Assembly: GCA_033811195.1 (NCBI GenBank) | Contig: JAPXOZ010000007.1 | Span: forward strand, 31,770 to 95,769 | DNA: 64,000 nucleotides | Source: Cacconaster sp033811195 | GTDB taxonomy: Bacteria > Bacteroidota > Bacteroidia > Bacteroidales > UBA932 | Direction of reading: 5' to 3' | Notes under the pieces: generated by a model | Told to the model about the DNA's origin: nothing | Seen by the model: only the letters and a program-made list of their open reading frames with translations | Databases searched by the model: none | Shown here: piece by piece, positions 17,183-25,756 of the stretch | How the letters are laid out: every line of letters begins with the position of its first letter | Position numbering within the stretch: the first letter of the stretch is position 1 | Translations under genes and position numbers: made by a program

Positions 17183-18379
17183 ATGCTAACATTATCTAAA
17201 AAAGCTCAAAAGATGCCGGCTTCCCCTATCAGGAAGCTTGTTCCCTATGCTGATGCAGCGAAAAAAAGAGGAGTTAAAGTGTATCACCTCAATATCGGCC
17301 AGCCCGACATTCCCTCTCCCAAAGAGGCACTTGATGCTGTAAAGAACAACCAGCTCAAGCTCGTTGCATATCCCAATTCAGCAGGCAATAAGAGCCTTCT
17401 CGAAGGACTCGTGAAGTATTATAAAGGTATCAATATTGACATCGATACATCTTGTATCAACATTACCAACGGTGGTAGCGAGGCACTCCAGATTGCTCTT
17501 GCAGTTACCTGTAACCCGGATGACGAGGTTATTGTGTTCGAGCCTTTCTATACCAATTACAACACATTTGCACTGCAAAATGATGTTGTCTTCAAACCCA
17601 TCACCACAAAGATAGAAGATGGTTTTGCGCTTCCTCCGATGTCAGAGGTTGAAAAGAGAATCACTCCAAAGACAAAGGGAATTCTTATCTGTAATCCCGG
17701 TAATCCCACGGGCTCTCTCTATACCAAAGAGGCCTTAATGGAGCTTGGCGCAATTGCCAAAAAGCACGGCCTCTTCATCTATTCGGATGAGGTGTACCGT
17801 GAGTTCTGCTACACTGACGAACCCCACTTCTCCTGCATGCATATACCCGGACTTGAGGAGAACGTAATACTTATTGACTCAGTCTCCAAGAGATACAGCC
17901 TTTGCGGTGTGAGAATCGGCTTTATTGTATCAAAGAACAAAGAGGTGATGAAATATGTACTCCGTTACGCTCAGGCACGCCTCTGTTCGCCAGCATACGG
18001 CCAAATTGCTGCTGAGGGTGCTCTTGATGCCCCTGCAGAGTATTTCAAGAAAGTTCGCGTAGAGTACATCCACCGTCGTAACGTACTAATCGAAGGTCTT
18101 AGGAAGATTAAAGGTGTTCAGGTTCCAATGCCTATGGGTGCATTCTATGCTGTGGTGCAGCTTCCCGTAGACGACAGCGATAAGTTTGCACAATGGTTGC
18201 TTGAGGAGTTTGAGTACGAAGGACAGACAGTAATGGTAGCCCCTCTTGCAGGTTTCTATGCCACCAAGGGGCTTGGTACCAATCAGATCCGTATGGCATA
18301 CGTGCTAAAGGAGGAGGATCTCAAGGCTGCACTGAAGTGCCTTGAAGTGGCTCTCGAACAATATCCCGGCAGAGTGTAA
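17183..18379 (+). CDS. Pyridoxal-phosphate aminotransferase, class I/II
   Basis: 398 residues of fold-type I aminotransferase, resembling aspartate or aromatic aminotransferases of Bacteroidota. NIGQPDIPSP (37-46) is the substrate-loop motif; NGGSEALQIAL the PLP phosphate region; NPGNPTGSLY, SDEVYREFCY and SVSKRYSLCGVRIGF follow, with the Schiff-base lysine near residue 236. The amino acid used cannot be decided from motifs alone; aspartate is the usual annotation. A terminator follows at 18416. Confidence 0.87.
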   Translation: MLTLSKKAQKMPASPIRKLVPYADAAKKRGVKVYHLNIGQPDIPSPKEALDAVKNNQLKLVAYPNSAGNKSLLEGLVKYYKGINIDIDTSCINITNGGSEALQIALAVTCNPDDEVIVFEPFYTNYNTFALQNDVVFKPITTKIEDGFALPPMSEVEKRITPKTKGILICNPGNPTGSLYTKEALMELGAIAKKHGLFIYSDEVYREFCYTDEPHFSCMHIPGLEENVILIDSVSKRYSLCGVRIGFIVSKNKEVMKYVLRYAQARLCSPAYGQIAAEGALDAPAEYFKKVRVEYIHRRNVLIEGLRKIKGVQVPMPMGAFYAVVQLPVDDSDKFAQWLLEEFEYEGQTVMVAPLAGFYATKGLGTNQIRMAYVLKEEDLKAALKCLEVALEQYPGRV

Positions 18380-18415
18380 TTATTACAATGGAAAATTACT
18401 GCTAATATATGGAAG

Positions 18416-18441
18416 AGAGGTGACCTGGTTCGCCTCTTTTT
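18416..18441 (+). terminator. Intrinsic terminator after the aminotransferase gene
   Basis: AGAGGTG (18416-18422) pairs with CGCCTCT (18431-18437) with one G-U pair and an 8-base loop, then TTTT. Confidence 0.7.
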
Positions 18442-18546
18442 CATTAAGGTTGCCGAATTGTCGGTGGAAATAAAAGGCATATTATTTGCAGTAAAATGAA
18501 TCAACTAAATTATAATAATTATAAACAACACTAAAACAAAAATTTT

Positions 18547-19101
18547 ATGAAAAAGAAATGGATTTGCACAGTGTGCGGTTATATTCATGAAGGACCCGAA
18601 CCACCTGAGAGATGCCCTATCTGCGGTGTGCCTGCTTCCAAATTTAAGGAGATGGAAGAGAAAAAAGAGGGTCTCGTATGGGCTGATGAACACAAGATCG
18701 GAGTAGCTCAAGGTTGCGATGAAGAGATTTGGAATAGTTTAAAGGATCACTTTACGGCTGAATGTGGTGAAGTCGGTATGTATCTTGCAATGAGCCGTCA
18801 GGCTGACAGAGAGGGTTATCCCGAAGTCGCTGAGGCCTATAAGCGTATAGCTTGGGAAGAGGCTGAACATGCAGCTAAATTTGCCGAACTTATCGGTGAA
18901 GTGGTATGGGATACAAAGACAAACCTTAAAAAACGCATGGAAGCCGAGGCAGAGGCTTGCGCTGATAAGAAGCGCATTGCGGATAAGGCTAAAAAACTCA
19001 ATTATGACGCCATACATGACACAGTTCATGAGATGTGCAAAGACGAAGCACGTCACGGGCAGGCATTTGAAGGACTGTATAAGAGATACTTTGAAAAGTA
19101 A
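18547..19101 (+). CDS. rbr: Reverse-type rubrerythrin (rubredoxin domain first)
   Basis: A 184-residue peroxide-reducing non-haem iron protein. The N-terminal rubredoxin domain has C7-TV-C10 and C23-PI-C26, with GYIHEGPEPP between. The ferritin-like diiron domain carries the EEAEHAAKF (ExxH) and DEARHGQAF (ExxH) ligand pairs. Classical rubrerythrin has the rubredoxin at the C-terminus; here the order is reversed, as in the clostridial NADH-peroxidase type. It has its own transcript after the terminator at 18416. With the flavodiiron protein it forms the visible oxidative-stress equipment. Confidence 0.93.
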   Translation: MKKKWICTVCGYIHEGPEPPERCPICGVPASKFKEMEEKKEGLVWADEHKIGVAQGCDEEIWNSLKDHFTAECGEVGMYLAMSRQADREGYPEVAEAYKRIAWEEAEHAAKFAELIGEVVWDTKTNLKKRMEAEAEACADKKRIADKAKKLNYDAIHDTVHEMCKDEARHGQAFEGLYKRYFEK

Positions 19102-19424
19102 TTATCAAAGTATCTCAGTTCAGAGTTCTGAGACAGAGTTTCGAGTTAGGAATTAAAAGTTGGAAGTTCCAAGTTCTAACTAGTAAAATTTAAAAGTCCT
19201 GGGTTAAGAATAATTAGCCCAGGACTTTGTATTTCACAATTCAAGCTAGTATATTAGTATTATATTCAGAAAGATTATTAGTAGAGCAACTATGCTAACA
19301 ACGGTGTCAATTAGAAGCTAGAACTAACAGCAAATAGCCAACATCTAATTCCTCACTCAGAATCCACACTACACACTACACACTGCACACTTCACACTTC
19401 ACACTACATACTACATACTACACA
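19102..19424. other. Intergenic region with hairpin and degenerate 7-base repeats
   Basis: About 320 bases between rubrerythrin and a small convergent gene. It holds phrases with a 7-base period (AGTTGGA AGTTCCA AGTTCTA near 19157-19178), a strong hairpin at 19193-19228, a plain AT-rich stretch, and a heptamer array from 19366. No gene was found. Confidence 0.6.
19193..19228 (+). terminator. Hairpin terminator after rubrerythrin
   Basis: AAAGTCCTGGG (19193-19203) pairs perfectly with CCCAGGACTTT (19218-19228) across a 14-base loop; flanking A and T residues extend it either way, so it may act on both strands. Confidence 0.65.
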
Positions 19425-19428
19425 CTAT
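19366..19428. repeat. Degenerate heptanucleotide array, nine ACACTAC-type units
   Basis: Nine head-to-tail 7-base units: ACACTAC twice, ACACTGC, ACACTTC twice, ACACTAC, ATACTAC twice, ACACTAT. The last unit contains the stop codon (CTA on the plus strand, TAG on the minus) of the small wHTH gene. A perfect version of the same unit is at 25757. Confidence 0.9.
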
Positions 19429-19601
19429 TCCACCGGTGTCCACTTGCATCTGATAGGAGAAGTTATCTCTCCGCTTTTCTTCAGTTGTGCAAATACTTTA
19501 TCTACCGCCTTGCGGTCAATTCCTGTGAGTGTGGCTACCTCACCTGCAGAGAGGGGTTTTTTAGCCTCTCGCATTGCTTTGAGTATAGTTTCTTTTTCCA
19601 T
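19425..19601 (-). CDS. 58-residue winged-helix DNA-binding protein
   Basis: A short minus-strand gene starting ATG at 19599-19601. It begins MEKETILKAMREAKKPLSAG and contains EVATLTGIDRKAVDKVFAQ, a helix-turn-helix, and GEITSPIRCKWTP, the wing. It resembles the MarR/HTH_24-like small transcriptional regulators found in Bacteroidales, which are a single DNA-binding domain with no sensor. It lies 33 bases downstream of the LytTR gene on the same strand and may be co-transcribed. Its TAG stop codon lies inside the heptamer array. Target genes unknown. Confidence 0.75.
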   Translation of the reverse strand: MEKETILKAMREAKKPLSAGEVATLTGIDRKAVDKVFAQLKKSGEITSPIRCKWTPVE

Positions 19602-19634
19602 AATTTCAATTATAATGGTTTAAATTTATTTAGT

Positions 19635-20651
19635 TTAATTCTCGTTAGCTTCCTTTCCAGCTACCTTTTTTGAGAAATGCTCCATAAAGGTGTCCGAATA
19701 GCTTTTAGAAATAGGGATTTCAGCGGAGCCGTCATAATCAAGGTCAATGAAAAATCCATCCCTTTCGCTGCGGAGTACCTTTATTCTGGATAGATTGACT
19801 ATATAGGAGCGGTGGCATCTTATCAGCGAAGAGTCTTTAAGAGACTTTTCTATCACTTTTAGTGGGCATCTAAGCATATAACTCGACATTTCTCCGTTAT
19901 TGAGGTAGTGGATGCGCACATAGTTGTCCTGGGAGATTATATAGTAGAGGTCGGACTCTTTGATGGAGAATCTAAGGATACCGTTGTGGTCATATAGGTT
20001 GATGATCCTGGGCTCAATGTCAGGGTACAAGGCGCTGGAGATATCATTTGCCTGATCCGATTCACCTCCAAGTTCTTTCTGCGTGATAGTTGTATCGCCG
20101 GTAGTACCAACTACTCCTCCGACGGGCAACGATTTGCCATCTACTACAGGGCCATGCGTGCTCCTTTTCCATCCGGTTGAAAGGAGTTTCAAACGCTCTT
20201 TCTGGTCGCGTTGGATAGTCCAGAGGATGGAGATGGTATTGGAAAGTATAAGGATGGCGATTACCACTATCAAACCTTTGGAAAATAGGGTCACAAAGGG
20301 AAAATTACCTACGATAAGGTCCGCCTTCATCAGGGTGTGTGTCACATAAGAATAAAAGAGAGTAATAACAAGTGCCTCGGCCAGCATCCACAAAGCATAG
20401 CTCCAGGAACGGAATTGTTGTCTTCTTCTCAGCCTGCACATAAGCACACGACAGACGACTAGAATAAGTATCGCCAATGCTACGCAACCAACTGTGAGAA
20501 TGAAAGATACTGCTCCGGAGAGTTTAAACCAGGCCGTAGAAGAAAGAGGCACATAAATTGAAAGAAATCCCACAGTGATGACTACAGTCGTAATGATGGT
20601 TACTATCTGGTGCCTTTTCTCAAGTAGAAAATCCGGTAATTTCTTATTCAT
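19635..20651 (-). CDS. Membrane-anchored LytTR-domain transcription regulator
   Basis: 338 residues. The N-terminal half has four membrane helices (for example IVTIITTVVITVGFLSIYVP at about 12-31 and FILTVGCVALAILILVVC at about 51-68). A linker of about 70 residues leads to a C-terminal LytTR domain (about 225-330) with LYYIISQDNYVRIHY and RCHRSYIVNLSRI, the DNA-contacting signature. There is no receiver domain, so it is not a two-component regulator. Signal sensing through the membrane part is inferred. It is divergent from the fatty-acid operon with a 160-base shared control region, making that operon a possible target, but no LytTR direct repeat was identified. Confidence 0.82.
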   Translation of the reverse strand: MNKKLPDFLLEKRHQIVTIITTVVITVGFLSIYVPLSSTAWFKLSGAVSFILTVGCVALAILILVVCRVLMCRLRRRQQFRSWSYALWMLAEALVITLFYSYVTHTLMKADLIVGNFPFVTLFSKGLIVVIAILILSNTISILWTIQRDQKERLKLLSTGWKRSTHGPVVDGKSLPVGGVVGTTGDTTITQKELGGESDQANDISSALYPDIEPRIINLYDHNGILRFSIKESDLYYIISQDNYVRIHYLNNGEMSSYMLRCPLKVIEKSLKDSSLIRCHRSYIVNLSRIKVLRSERDGFFIDLDYDGSAEIPISKSYSDTFMEHFSKKVAGKEANEN

Positions 20652-20757
20652 TTTGTCAAATTAGAAACTCAAAGTTAATCAAAGATGCCACAAAAACGAA
20701 AATTTTACCCCAAATGGGACGAATTCCACCACATATTGCCACAGTAACCACAATCAT

Positions 20758-20788
20758 TTTGCCAATTGTCGGCACTCAAATACATTTG
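20758..20788 (+). promoter_or_regulatory. Promoter of the fab operon
   Basis: TTTG (20758-20761), 19 bases, TACATTTG (20781-20788) is an excellent match to the Bacteroidota housekeeping promoter. It lies 27 bases before the fabH ATG at 20816 and rules out the longer upstream frame as coding. Confidence 0.8.
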
Positions 20789-20815
20789 TCGACGAAACTC
20801 ATAAAAATTATTAAA

Positions 20816-21775
20816 ATGAATATTATTGGAACGGGGAGAGCCCACCCGTCACTTACCGTGACAAATGATATGCTCTCCACTTTTCTTGATACCAGTGACG
20901 AGTGGATTACCACTCGCACCGGTATAAAGCAACGCCACCTTATATCACACGAAAAGTTAGAAGATCTGGCTGCGGAAGCTTGCCAAAATGCATTGAAAGA
21001 TGCCGGTATTTCTGCGGAGGATCTCGATTTCATTATTTGCTCCAATGTCGTAAATGAGTACATTACTCCCTCCTTGAGTTGTATTGTTCAGGGCATGATA
21101 GGAGCTACCTGTCCTTGCTTTGACCTGAACAGTGCTTGTGCTGGATTTATCTATGCGTTAGATATTGCGAACTCATTTTTCAAGAGCAAAAGTGATATCA
21201 ATCACATTCTCGTAGTTTGCGCCGAAGAACCTACACGTATGTGTGATTGGCAAGAGCGTAGCACCTGCGTCCTTTTCGGCGATGGTGCCGGTGCGGCAGT
21301 CCTCACAAGAGGGGATGGTGTTGAAGCCTTCTCACTCTCTTCTTTCAGTAGTGTTGAGCCCCTCTATCAGATCAGGAACCTCGAAAAGACTCCTTTTATT
21401 ACAAAGGAAGAATTCGGAGGTCCGCTCGTAATGAAGGGACAGGATGTATTTAAGCTTGCAGTCAAATCTTCTTTGAATGATATTCAAAAAGTTGTTGAGG
21501 GGAATGGTCTAACTTACGATGATGTGGACTATTACCTTTTGCATCAAGCAAATATCCGCATTATTGAAACAATTAGAAAATCGCTCCACCAGGACAAAGT
21601 CAAATTTCCGCACAATATCGAGAATTATGGAAATACATCCTCTGCCAGTCTTCCAATTCTCCTTGATGAACTAAACCGTAACCAAACACTCAATTGCGGA
21701 GATACTATTGTGTTGAGCGCATTTGGGGCAGGCTTCACAGCCGGAGCCTGTCTCCTTAAATGGTCAAAAAATTAA
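20816..21775 (+). CDS. fabH: 3-oxoacyl-ACP synthase III
   Basis: Starts fatty-acid synthesis by joining acetyl-CoA with malonyl-ACP. 319 residues from the ATG at 20816; 34 upstream in-frame codons are rejected because they span the promoter. The catalytic cysteine is in DLNSACAGFIYAL, the histidine in LLHQANIRII and the asparagine in ENYGNTSSAS. It is the first gene of a compact set with fabK, fabF, fabZ and fabG, making initiation, reduction, elongation and dehydration enzymes in one transcript. fabK starts 5 bases after the stop. Confidence 0.93.
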   Translation: MNIIGTGRAHPSLTVTNDMLSTFLDTSDEWITTRTGIKQRHLISHEKLEDLAAEACQNALKDAGISAEDLDFIICSNVVNEYITPSLSCIVQGMIGATCPCFDLNSACAGFIYALDIANSFFKSKSDINHILVVCAEEPTRMCDWQERSTCVLFGDGAGAAVLTRGDGVEAFSLSSFSSVEPLYQIRNLEKTPFITKEEFGGPLVMKGQDVFKLAVKSSLNDIQKVVEGNGLTYDDVDYYLLHQANIRIIETIRKSLHQDKVKFPHNIENYGNTSSASLPILLDELNRNQTLNCGDTIVLSAFGAGFTAGACLLKWSKN

Positions 21776-21780
21776 AAATC

Positions 21781-22725
21781 ATGATAAAAACAAAAATTAC
21801 AGAATTATTGGGTATTGAATACCCGATATTGCAAGGCGGTATGGCCTGGGTGGCTGATGCTGCTCTAGCAAGTGCAGTTTCCAATGCCGGAGGTCTGGGA
21901 ATCATCTCAAGTATCAATGCAGGTGCTGATGTGGTCCTGGAAGAAATCCGTAAATGCAAAAAAATGACAGACAAGCCATTTGGCGTAAATATTATGCTTA
22001 TGAGTCCCATTGCGGATCAGGTAGCACAGTATGTGATTGATGAGCAGGTGCCGGTGGTCACCACTGGTGCAGGTTCACCCTCAAAATATATGGAAAAGTG
22101 GCTTGAAGCAGGTATCAAAGTAATACCTGTAGTAGCTTCCACAGCATTTGCCATACGTATGGAGAGAATGGGTGCGGTAGCAGTCATTGCTGAAGGTGGA
22201 GAAGCAGGTGGACACATCGGAGAGATGAATACAATGGCTCTGATACCCCAGGTGTGTGATGCGGTTTCCATTCCGGTGATTGCAGCAGGTGGTATTGCAG
22301 ACGGTAGAGGTTTTGCCGCTGCCATGATGCTGGGAGCGGAAGGCGTTCAATGCGGAACTATCTTCGTTACGGCAAGTGAATGCACTGCTCACGATGTTTT
22401 CAAGCAGAAGATTATTGCTGCTGGTGATGCCGATACCATTGTAACCGGAAAAACCCTTGGGCATCCGGTACGTGCACTGAAAACTCCCTTTACCAGAAAA
22501 TTTGCCCAGATGGAGAATGATCCTTCGCAGACTCCCGAAGCTATAATGGAATTCGGTAGCGGATCGCTTCGTAAAGCGGTTAAGGATGGAGATGAAAAGA
22601 TGGGCAGCTTTATGGCAGGCCAGAGTGCAGGTCTGGTTAAGAAGGTTCAGCCGGCGAAGGAGATTATACTGGATATTATAAACGGTGCTCGAGTTCTGCT
22701 CGAAGGTACCTCAAAATGCATTTAA
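21781..22725 (+). CDS. fabK: Enoyl-ACP reductase II, FMN-dependent
   Basis: Last reduction step of each elongation cycle. 314 residues in the nitronate monooxygenase/FabK TIM-barrel family. The start GIEYPILQGGMAWVADAALA, VTTGAGSP, VIAEGGEAGGHIG (FMN phosphate loop) and PVIAAGGIADGRGFAAAMML are diagnostic. The ATG at 21781 is preferred over one seven codons earlier that would overlap fabH. FabK in place of the unrelated FabI implies intrinsic insensitivity to FabI-directed inhibitors such as triclosan (family knowledge). fabF follows after 2 bases. Confidence 0.9.
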   Translation: MIKTKITELLGIEYPILQGGMAWVADAALASAVSNAGGLGIISSINAGADVVLEEIRKCKKMTDKPFGVNIMLMSPIADQVAQYVIDEQVPVVTTGAGSPSKYMEKWLEAGIKVIPVVASTAFAIRMERMGAVAVIAEGGEAGGHIGEMNTMALIPQVCDAVSIPVIAAGGIADGRGFAAAMMLGAEGVQCGTIFVTASECTAHDVFKQKIIAAGDADTIVTGKTLGHPVRALKTPFTRKFAQMENDPSQTPEAIMEFGSGSLRKAVKDGDEKMGSFMAGQSAGLVKKVQPAKEIILDIINGARVLLEGTSKCI

Positions 22726-22727
22726 TT

Positions 22728-23972
22728 ATGGAACGCAGAGTAGTAGTAACAGGAATGGGAGTAATATCCCCCGTTGGTAATAATTTGACAGATTTCTGGT
22801 CTTCCATTACTGCAGGTAAGTGCGGAATAGGATTAATAGAGCGTTTTCCTACAGATAATCTTTTAGTGAAAATTGCCGGTGAGGTCAAAGGGTTTGATCC
22901 GGCAGATTATGGTATTGATCCCCCGACAGCTCGTAAGAATGATCGCTATGCGCTTTTTGCACTGGCTGCGGCCAATCAGGCGATGACAGCCAGCGGTCTT
23001 AATAAGGATAATATAGCTCCGGAGCGCCTTGGAGTCTATATCGGATCGGGCATCGGAGGCATGGAAACCTTCGTAAAAGAAACCACAAAGCTGGTACAAG
23101 AGGGTCCCAAGTGGGTTTCTCCACTCTTTATCCCGATGATGATATCCAATATAGCAGCCGGTAATATAGCAATAGAGTATGATGCCAGGGGTGTATGTCT
23201 GCCGATAGTAACCGCTTGCGCTACAGGAACTCACTCGATAGGTGAGGCTTTTAGAGCTGTGAAGCACGGTTATGCCGATGCCATCATTTGCGGAGGTTCT
23301 GAAGCGGCAGTCCATCCACTTTCCATAAGCGGATTTGCTAACAGCAGAGCTCTCTCCCGCTCGGAGGATCCTTTGCAGGCCTCTCTGCCTTTTGATATAC
23401 GCCGACAGGGTTTTGTAATAGCTGAGGGAGCAGGAATAGTGATTCTGGAGGAGTACAACCACGCAGTAGCACGCGGAGCGAAAATCTATGCGGAAGTGTG
23501 CGGTTACGGCAATACCTGCGATGCATACCATTATACTGCACCACGTCCCGATGGTACAACAGCTGCAGAAGCAATGCGTCAGGCTCTAGAAGAGGCCGGA
23601 TACCGTAAGGGAGAGAAAATCCACATCAATGCTCATGGCACCGGCACTCCTCTAAACGACAAGTCCGAGACAATTTCCATAAAACTTGCTGTCGGTGAAG
23701 AAGAGGCTCGTAAAGTTGCTATTTCCTCCACTAAGTCTATGACCGGCCATATGCTGGGCGGTGCAGGAGGAGTGGAGTTGGTAGCTACAGTAATGGCCCT
23801 CAGTGAAGGTATTGTGCCTCCAACAATCGGCCTGAAGGAACCCGATCCTGAGTGTGATCTGGATTATACTCCGAACAAGGCACGCAAGTTTGCGGCTGAT
23901 ATAGCACTCTCCAATTCCCTGGGTTTTGGAGGTCACAACGGCTGCATAGCTTTGCGCAAAATAAATTTATAA
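22728..23972 (+). CDS. fabF: 3-oxoacyl-ACP synthase II
   Basis: Chain-elongating condensing enzyme. 414 residues from ATG 22728. It opens RRVVVTGMGVISPVGNN. The Cys-His-His triad is in VTACATGTHSIGEAF (about residue 166), INAHGTGTPLND and SMTGHMLGGAGG. The C-terminus SNSLGFGGHNGC is standard. Length is as usual for FabF. It is coupled to fabK by a 2-base gap and followed by fabZ after 28 bases. Confidence 0.94.
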   Translation: MERRVVVTGMGVISPVGNNLTDFWSSITAGKCGIGLIERFPTDNLLVKIAGEVKGFDPADYGIDPPTARKNDRYALFALAAANQAMTASGLNKDNIAPERLGVYIGSGIGGMETFVKETTKLVQEGPKWVSPLFIPMMISNIAAGNIAIEYDARGVCLPIVTACATGTHSIGEAFRAVKHGYADAIICGGSEAAVHPLSISGFANSRALSRSEDPLQASLPFDIRRQGFVIAEGAGIVILEEYNHAVARGAKIYAEVCGYGNTCDAYHYTAPRPDGTTAAEAMRQALEEAGYRKGEKIHINAHGTGTPLNDKSETISIKLAVGEEEARKVAISSTKSMTGHMLGGAGGVELVATVMALSEGIVPPTIGLKEPDPECDLDYTPNKARKFAADIALSNSLGFGGHNGCIALRKINL

Positions 23973-23983
23973 ACCTTTTTAAC

Positions 23984-23991
23984 TATATTTG
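23984..23991 (+). promoter_or_regulatory. Possible internal -7 box before fabZ
   Basis: TATATTTG lies only 9 bases before the fabZ ATG at 24001. If used, transcription would start at or next to the ATG, giving a leaderless message for fabZ-fabG. No TTTG is at the right distance, so this is uncertain. Confidence 0.35.
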
Positions 23992-24000
23992 CACAAGATT

Positions 24001-24438
24001 ATGACAAGAGAGCAGATCAAAGAGTTCATCCCTCACCGAGAACCGATGATACTCGTTGATAACATTGAAATTGATGAGAACAATGTGGCGCATGCCAATT
24101 ACCATGTTACCGGAGAGGAATTTTTCCTTCAGGGGCACTTTCCGGGTCATCCGGTAGTACCGGGAGTGATACTTTGCGAAATGATGGCACAAGCCTGCGC
24201 ATTGCTTATAGGAGATGATTTGAAGGGACGTACTCCATTTTATGCGGGCATTGAAGGGGTAAGGTTCAAGAATTCCGTGTTCCCCGGAGATACTTTTGAA
24301 ACCACCGCTAAACTCGTAGATAAAAAGGGGATGGTTTATTTTACCGAGGCCACCGGTTCTGTTGATGGAAAATTGTGCGTGAAAAGTAAACTTGCATTTG
24401 CCCTTGTGGACAATGACAAATTGGAGGAGAGAAAATAA
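24001..24438 (+). CDS. fabZ: 3-hydroxyacyl-ACP dehydratase
   Basis: Dehydrates 3-hydroxyacyl-ACP in fatty-acid elongation. 145 residues of hot-dog fold. The start is FIPHREPMILVDNIEI; the active-site segment GHFPGHPVVPGVILCEMMAQ contains the catalytic histidine and, further on, the acidic residue. In most Bacteroidota FabZ is fused to the C-terminus of LpxC; here it is free-standing inside the fab operon, and the window's LpxC ends without it. An in-frame ATG four codons earlier is possible but overlaps the -7-like box. Confidence 0.9.
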   Translation: MTREQIKEFIPHREPMILVDNIEIDENNVAHANYHVTGEEFFLQGHFPGHPVVPGVILCEMMAQACALLIGDDLKGRTPFYAGIEGVRFKNSVFPGDTFETTAKLVDKKGMVYFTEATGSVDGKLCVKSKLAFALVDNDKLEERK

Positions 24439-24452
24439 TAACATATAGTGAA

Positions 24453-25193
24453 ATGGGACTACTCAAAGGAAAAATCGCACTGGTAACCGGCGCATCACGA
24501 GGTATTGGTAAGGCAATTGCCATTAAATTTGCCCAGGAGGGCGCAGACATCGCATTTACGGCACGCAGCGAGAGTGAGCACTTTCTCGATACTGTGGCAC
24601 AAGTAACAGCTTTGGGGGTGCGATGTAAGGGATATACTTCAGATGCATCCGATTTTAAGCAAACACACGAGCTTGTGGAGCAGGTGATGGCCGATTTCGG
24701 TAGGATCGATATACTGGTCAATAATGCAGGAGTAACCCGTGACGGTCTTCTGATGAGAATGAGCGAAGAGCAGTGGGATGAAATCCTTTCGGTAAATCTC
24801 AAATCCGCATTTAACTTTACTCATGCTGTGGTGCCTGTAATGGCTCGCCAGAGAAGCGGCAGCATAATCAATATGACCTCTATCGTAGGTGTTTCCGGTA
24901 ACGCCGGACAGTGCAACTACGCCGCTTCTAAGGCAGGAATGATAGGGTTGGCAAAGAGTATTGCTAAGGAGATGGGTTCACGTGGTATTCGTGTCAACTG
25001 TATAGCTCCCGGTTTTGTAGAGACTGAAATGACCGGTGCGCTTCCTGAAGAGGTGCGTCAGGGATGGATTAAGATGATTGCTCTCCGTCGCCCGGCCACT
25101 CCTGAAGATATTGCCAATGTGGCTCTCTTCCTCGGCTCCGACCTTTCCGGTTATGTTACAGGTCAAACGATAGTTGTGGATGGAGGAATGTAA
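24453..25193 (+). CDS. fabG: 3-oxoacyl-ACP reductase
   Basis: NADPH-dependent short-chain dehydrogenase reducing 3-oxoacyl-ACP. 246 residues. VTGASRGIGKAIAIKF binds the cofactor; DILVNNAGVTRDGLL follows; the catalytic Ser-Tyr-Lys set is in NMTSIVG and CNYAASKAGMIG. The C-terminus SGYVTGQTIVVDGGM is typical. It is the last gene of the fab operon, with a strong terminator starting directly at its stop codon. Confidence 0.94.
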   Translation: MGLLKGKIALVTGASRGIGKAIAIKFAQEGADIAFTARSESEHFLDTVAQVTALGVRCKGYTSDASDFKQTHELVEQVMADFGRIDILVNNAGVTRDGLLMRMSEEQWDEILSVNLKSAFNFTHAVVPVMARQRSGSIINMTSIVGVSGNAGQCNYAASKAGMIGLAKSIAKEMGSRGIRVNCIAPGFVETEMTGALPEEVRQGWIKMIALRRPATPEDIANVALFLGSDLSGYVTGQTIVVDGGM

Positions 25194-25225
25194 AAAAAGA
25201 GTTCGGAATGCCGAACTCTTTTTTT
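25194..25225 (+). terminator. Terminator of the fab operon
   Basis: AAAAAGAGTTCGG (25194-25206) and CCGAACTCTTTTT (25211-25223) form a perfect 13-base stem with an AATG loop, ending in a T-run. The A- and T-rich ends make it work on both strands. Confidence 0.9.
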
Positions 25226-25380
25226 AGTGTGTAGTTCTGAGTATGTGGTGTGTAGTGAGTTTATAGTCTCTAGTTTCGAGTCTGTAGCAAAGTGTTGAGA
25301 TAGAGGTGATTGTGCTTATCCGTTCTGTATTATAGTATTTCCTTTACACCAAATTTACTCGGATTGTTATACATATATAT

Positions 25381-25728
25381 TTAAAGTTTTGTTATTTCAG
25401 TGTTTGAGGCACAAAGTTTTAGAAATAGCTCTTCTGAAATATATGTATGTTGCCTTGCAAATTCCAACCACACAAATGTTTCGCTATTTTCACCTAAACA
25501 ATCGGTAATTTTCAATAAAAAGTGTTTTAAATAATTCCTTTTTCTATAAGCTTCCGCTAAATTTGCACAAACAGATCTAGTCGAACGACGGATTTGGCTA
25601 ATTAGCGAATATTGCTCTTCTTTGGGAAATGAGAGAGTCAAATCGAAAATTTCACAACCCTGTTTAAAGGCTTTTTTGTAAACAATTAAATCCCTAAAAT
25701 CACCAAATTTCTTATAACGAGCATTCAT
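25381..25728 (-). CDS. Four-helix bundle protein (23S rRNA intervening-sequence protein family)
   Basis: 115 residues from ATG 25726-25728. Features of the S23/four-helix bundle family are FRDLIVYKKAFKQGCEIF at the start, FPKEEQYSLISQIRRSTRSV in the middle and CANLAEAYRKRN. These proteins occur inside 23S rRNA insertions or free in genomes; their function is not known. Here there is no rRNA nearby. It lies alone between the fab terminator and a heptamer repeat array, on the strand opposite to fab. Composition is AT-richer than its neighbours, so transfer is possible. Confidence 0.85.
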   Translation of the reverse strand: MNARYKKFGDFRDLIVYKKAFKQGCEIFDLTLSFPKEEQYSLISQIRRSTRSVCANLAEAYRKRNYLKHFLLKITDCLGENSETFVWLEFARQHTYISEELFLKLCASNTEITKL

Positions 25729-25756
25729 CACCTCTCATTCCCCAATTTCATACTCG

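Noticed and set aside
19366..19428. CRISPR-like short repeats
   Set aside because: The period is 7 bases with no unique spacers and no cas genes; it is a microsatellite.
20714..20815. 34-codon extension of FabH
   Set aside because: It covers a well-matched promoter (20758-20788), and FabH normally starts at the MNIIGTG-type sequence.
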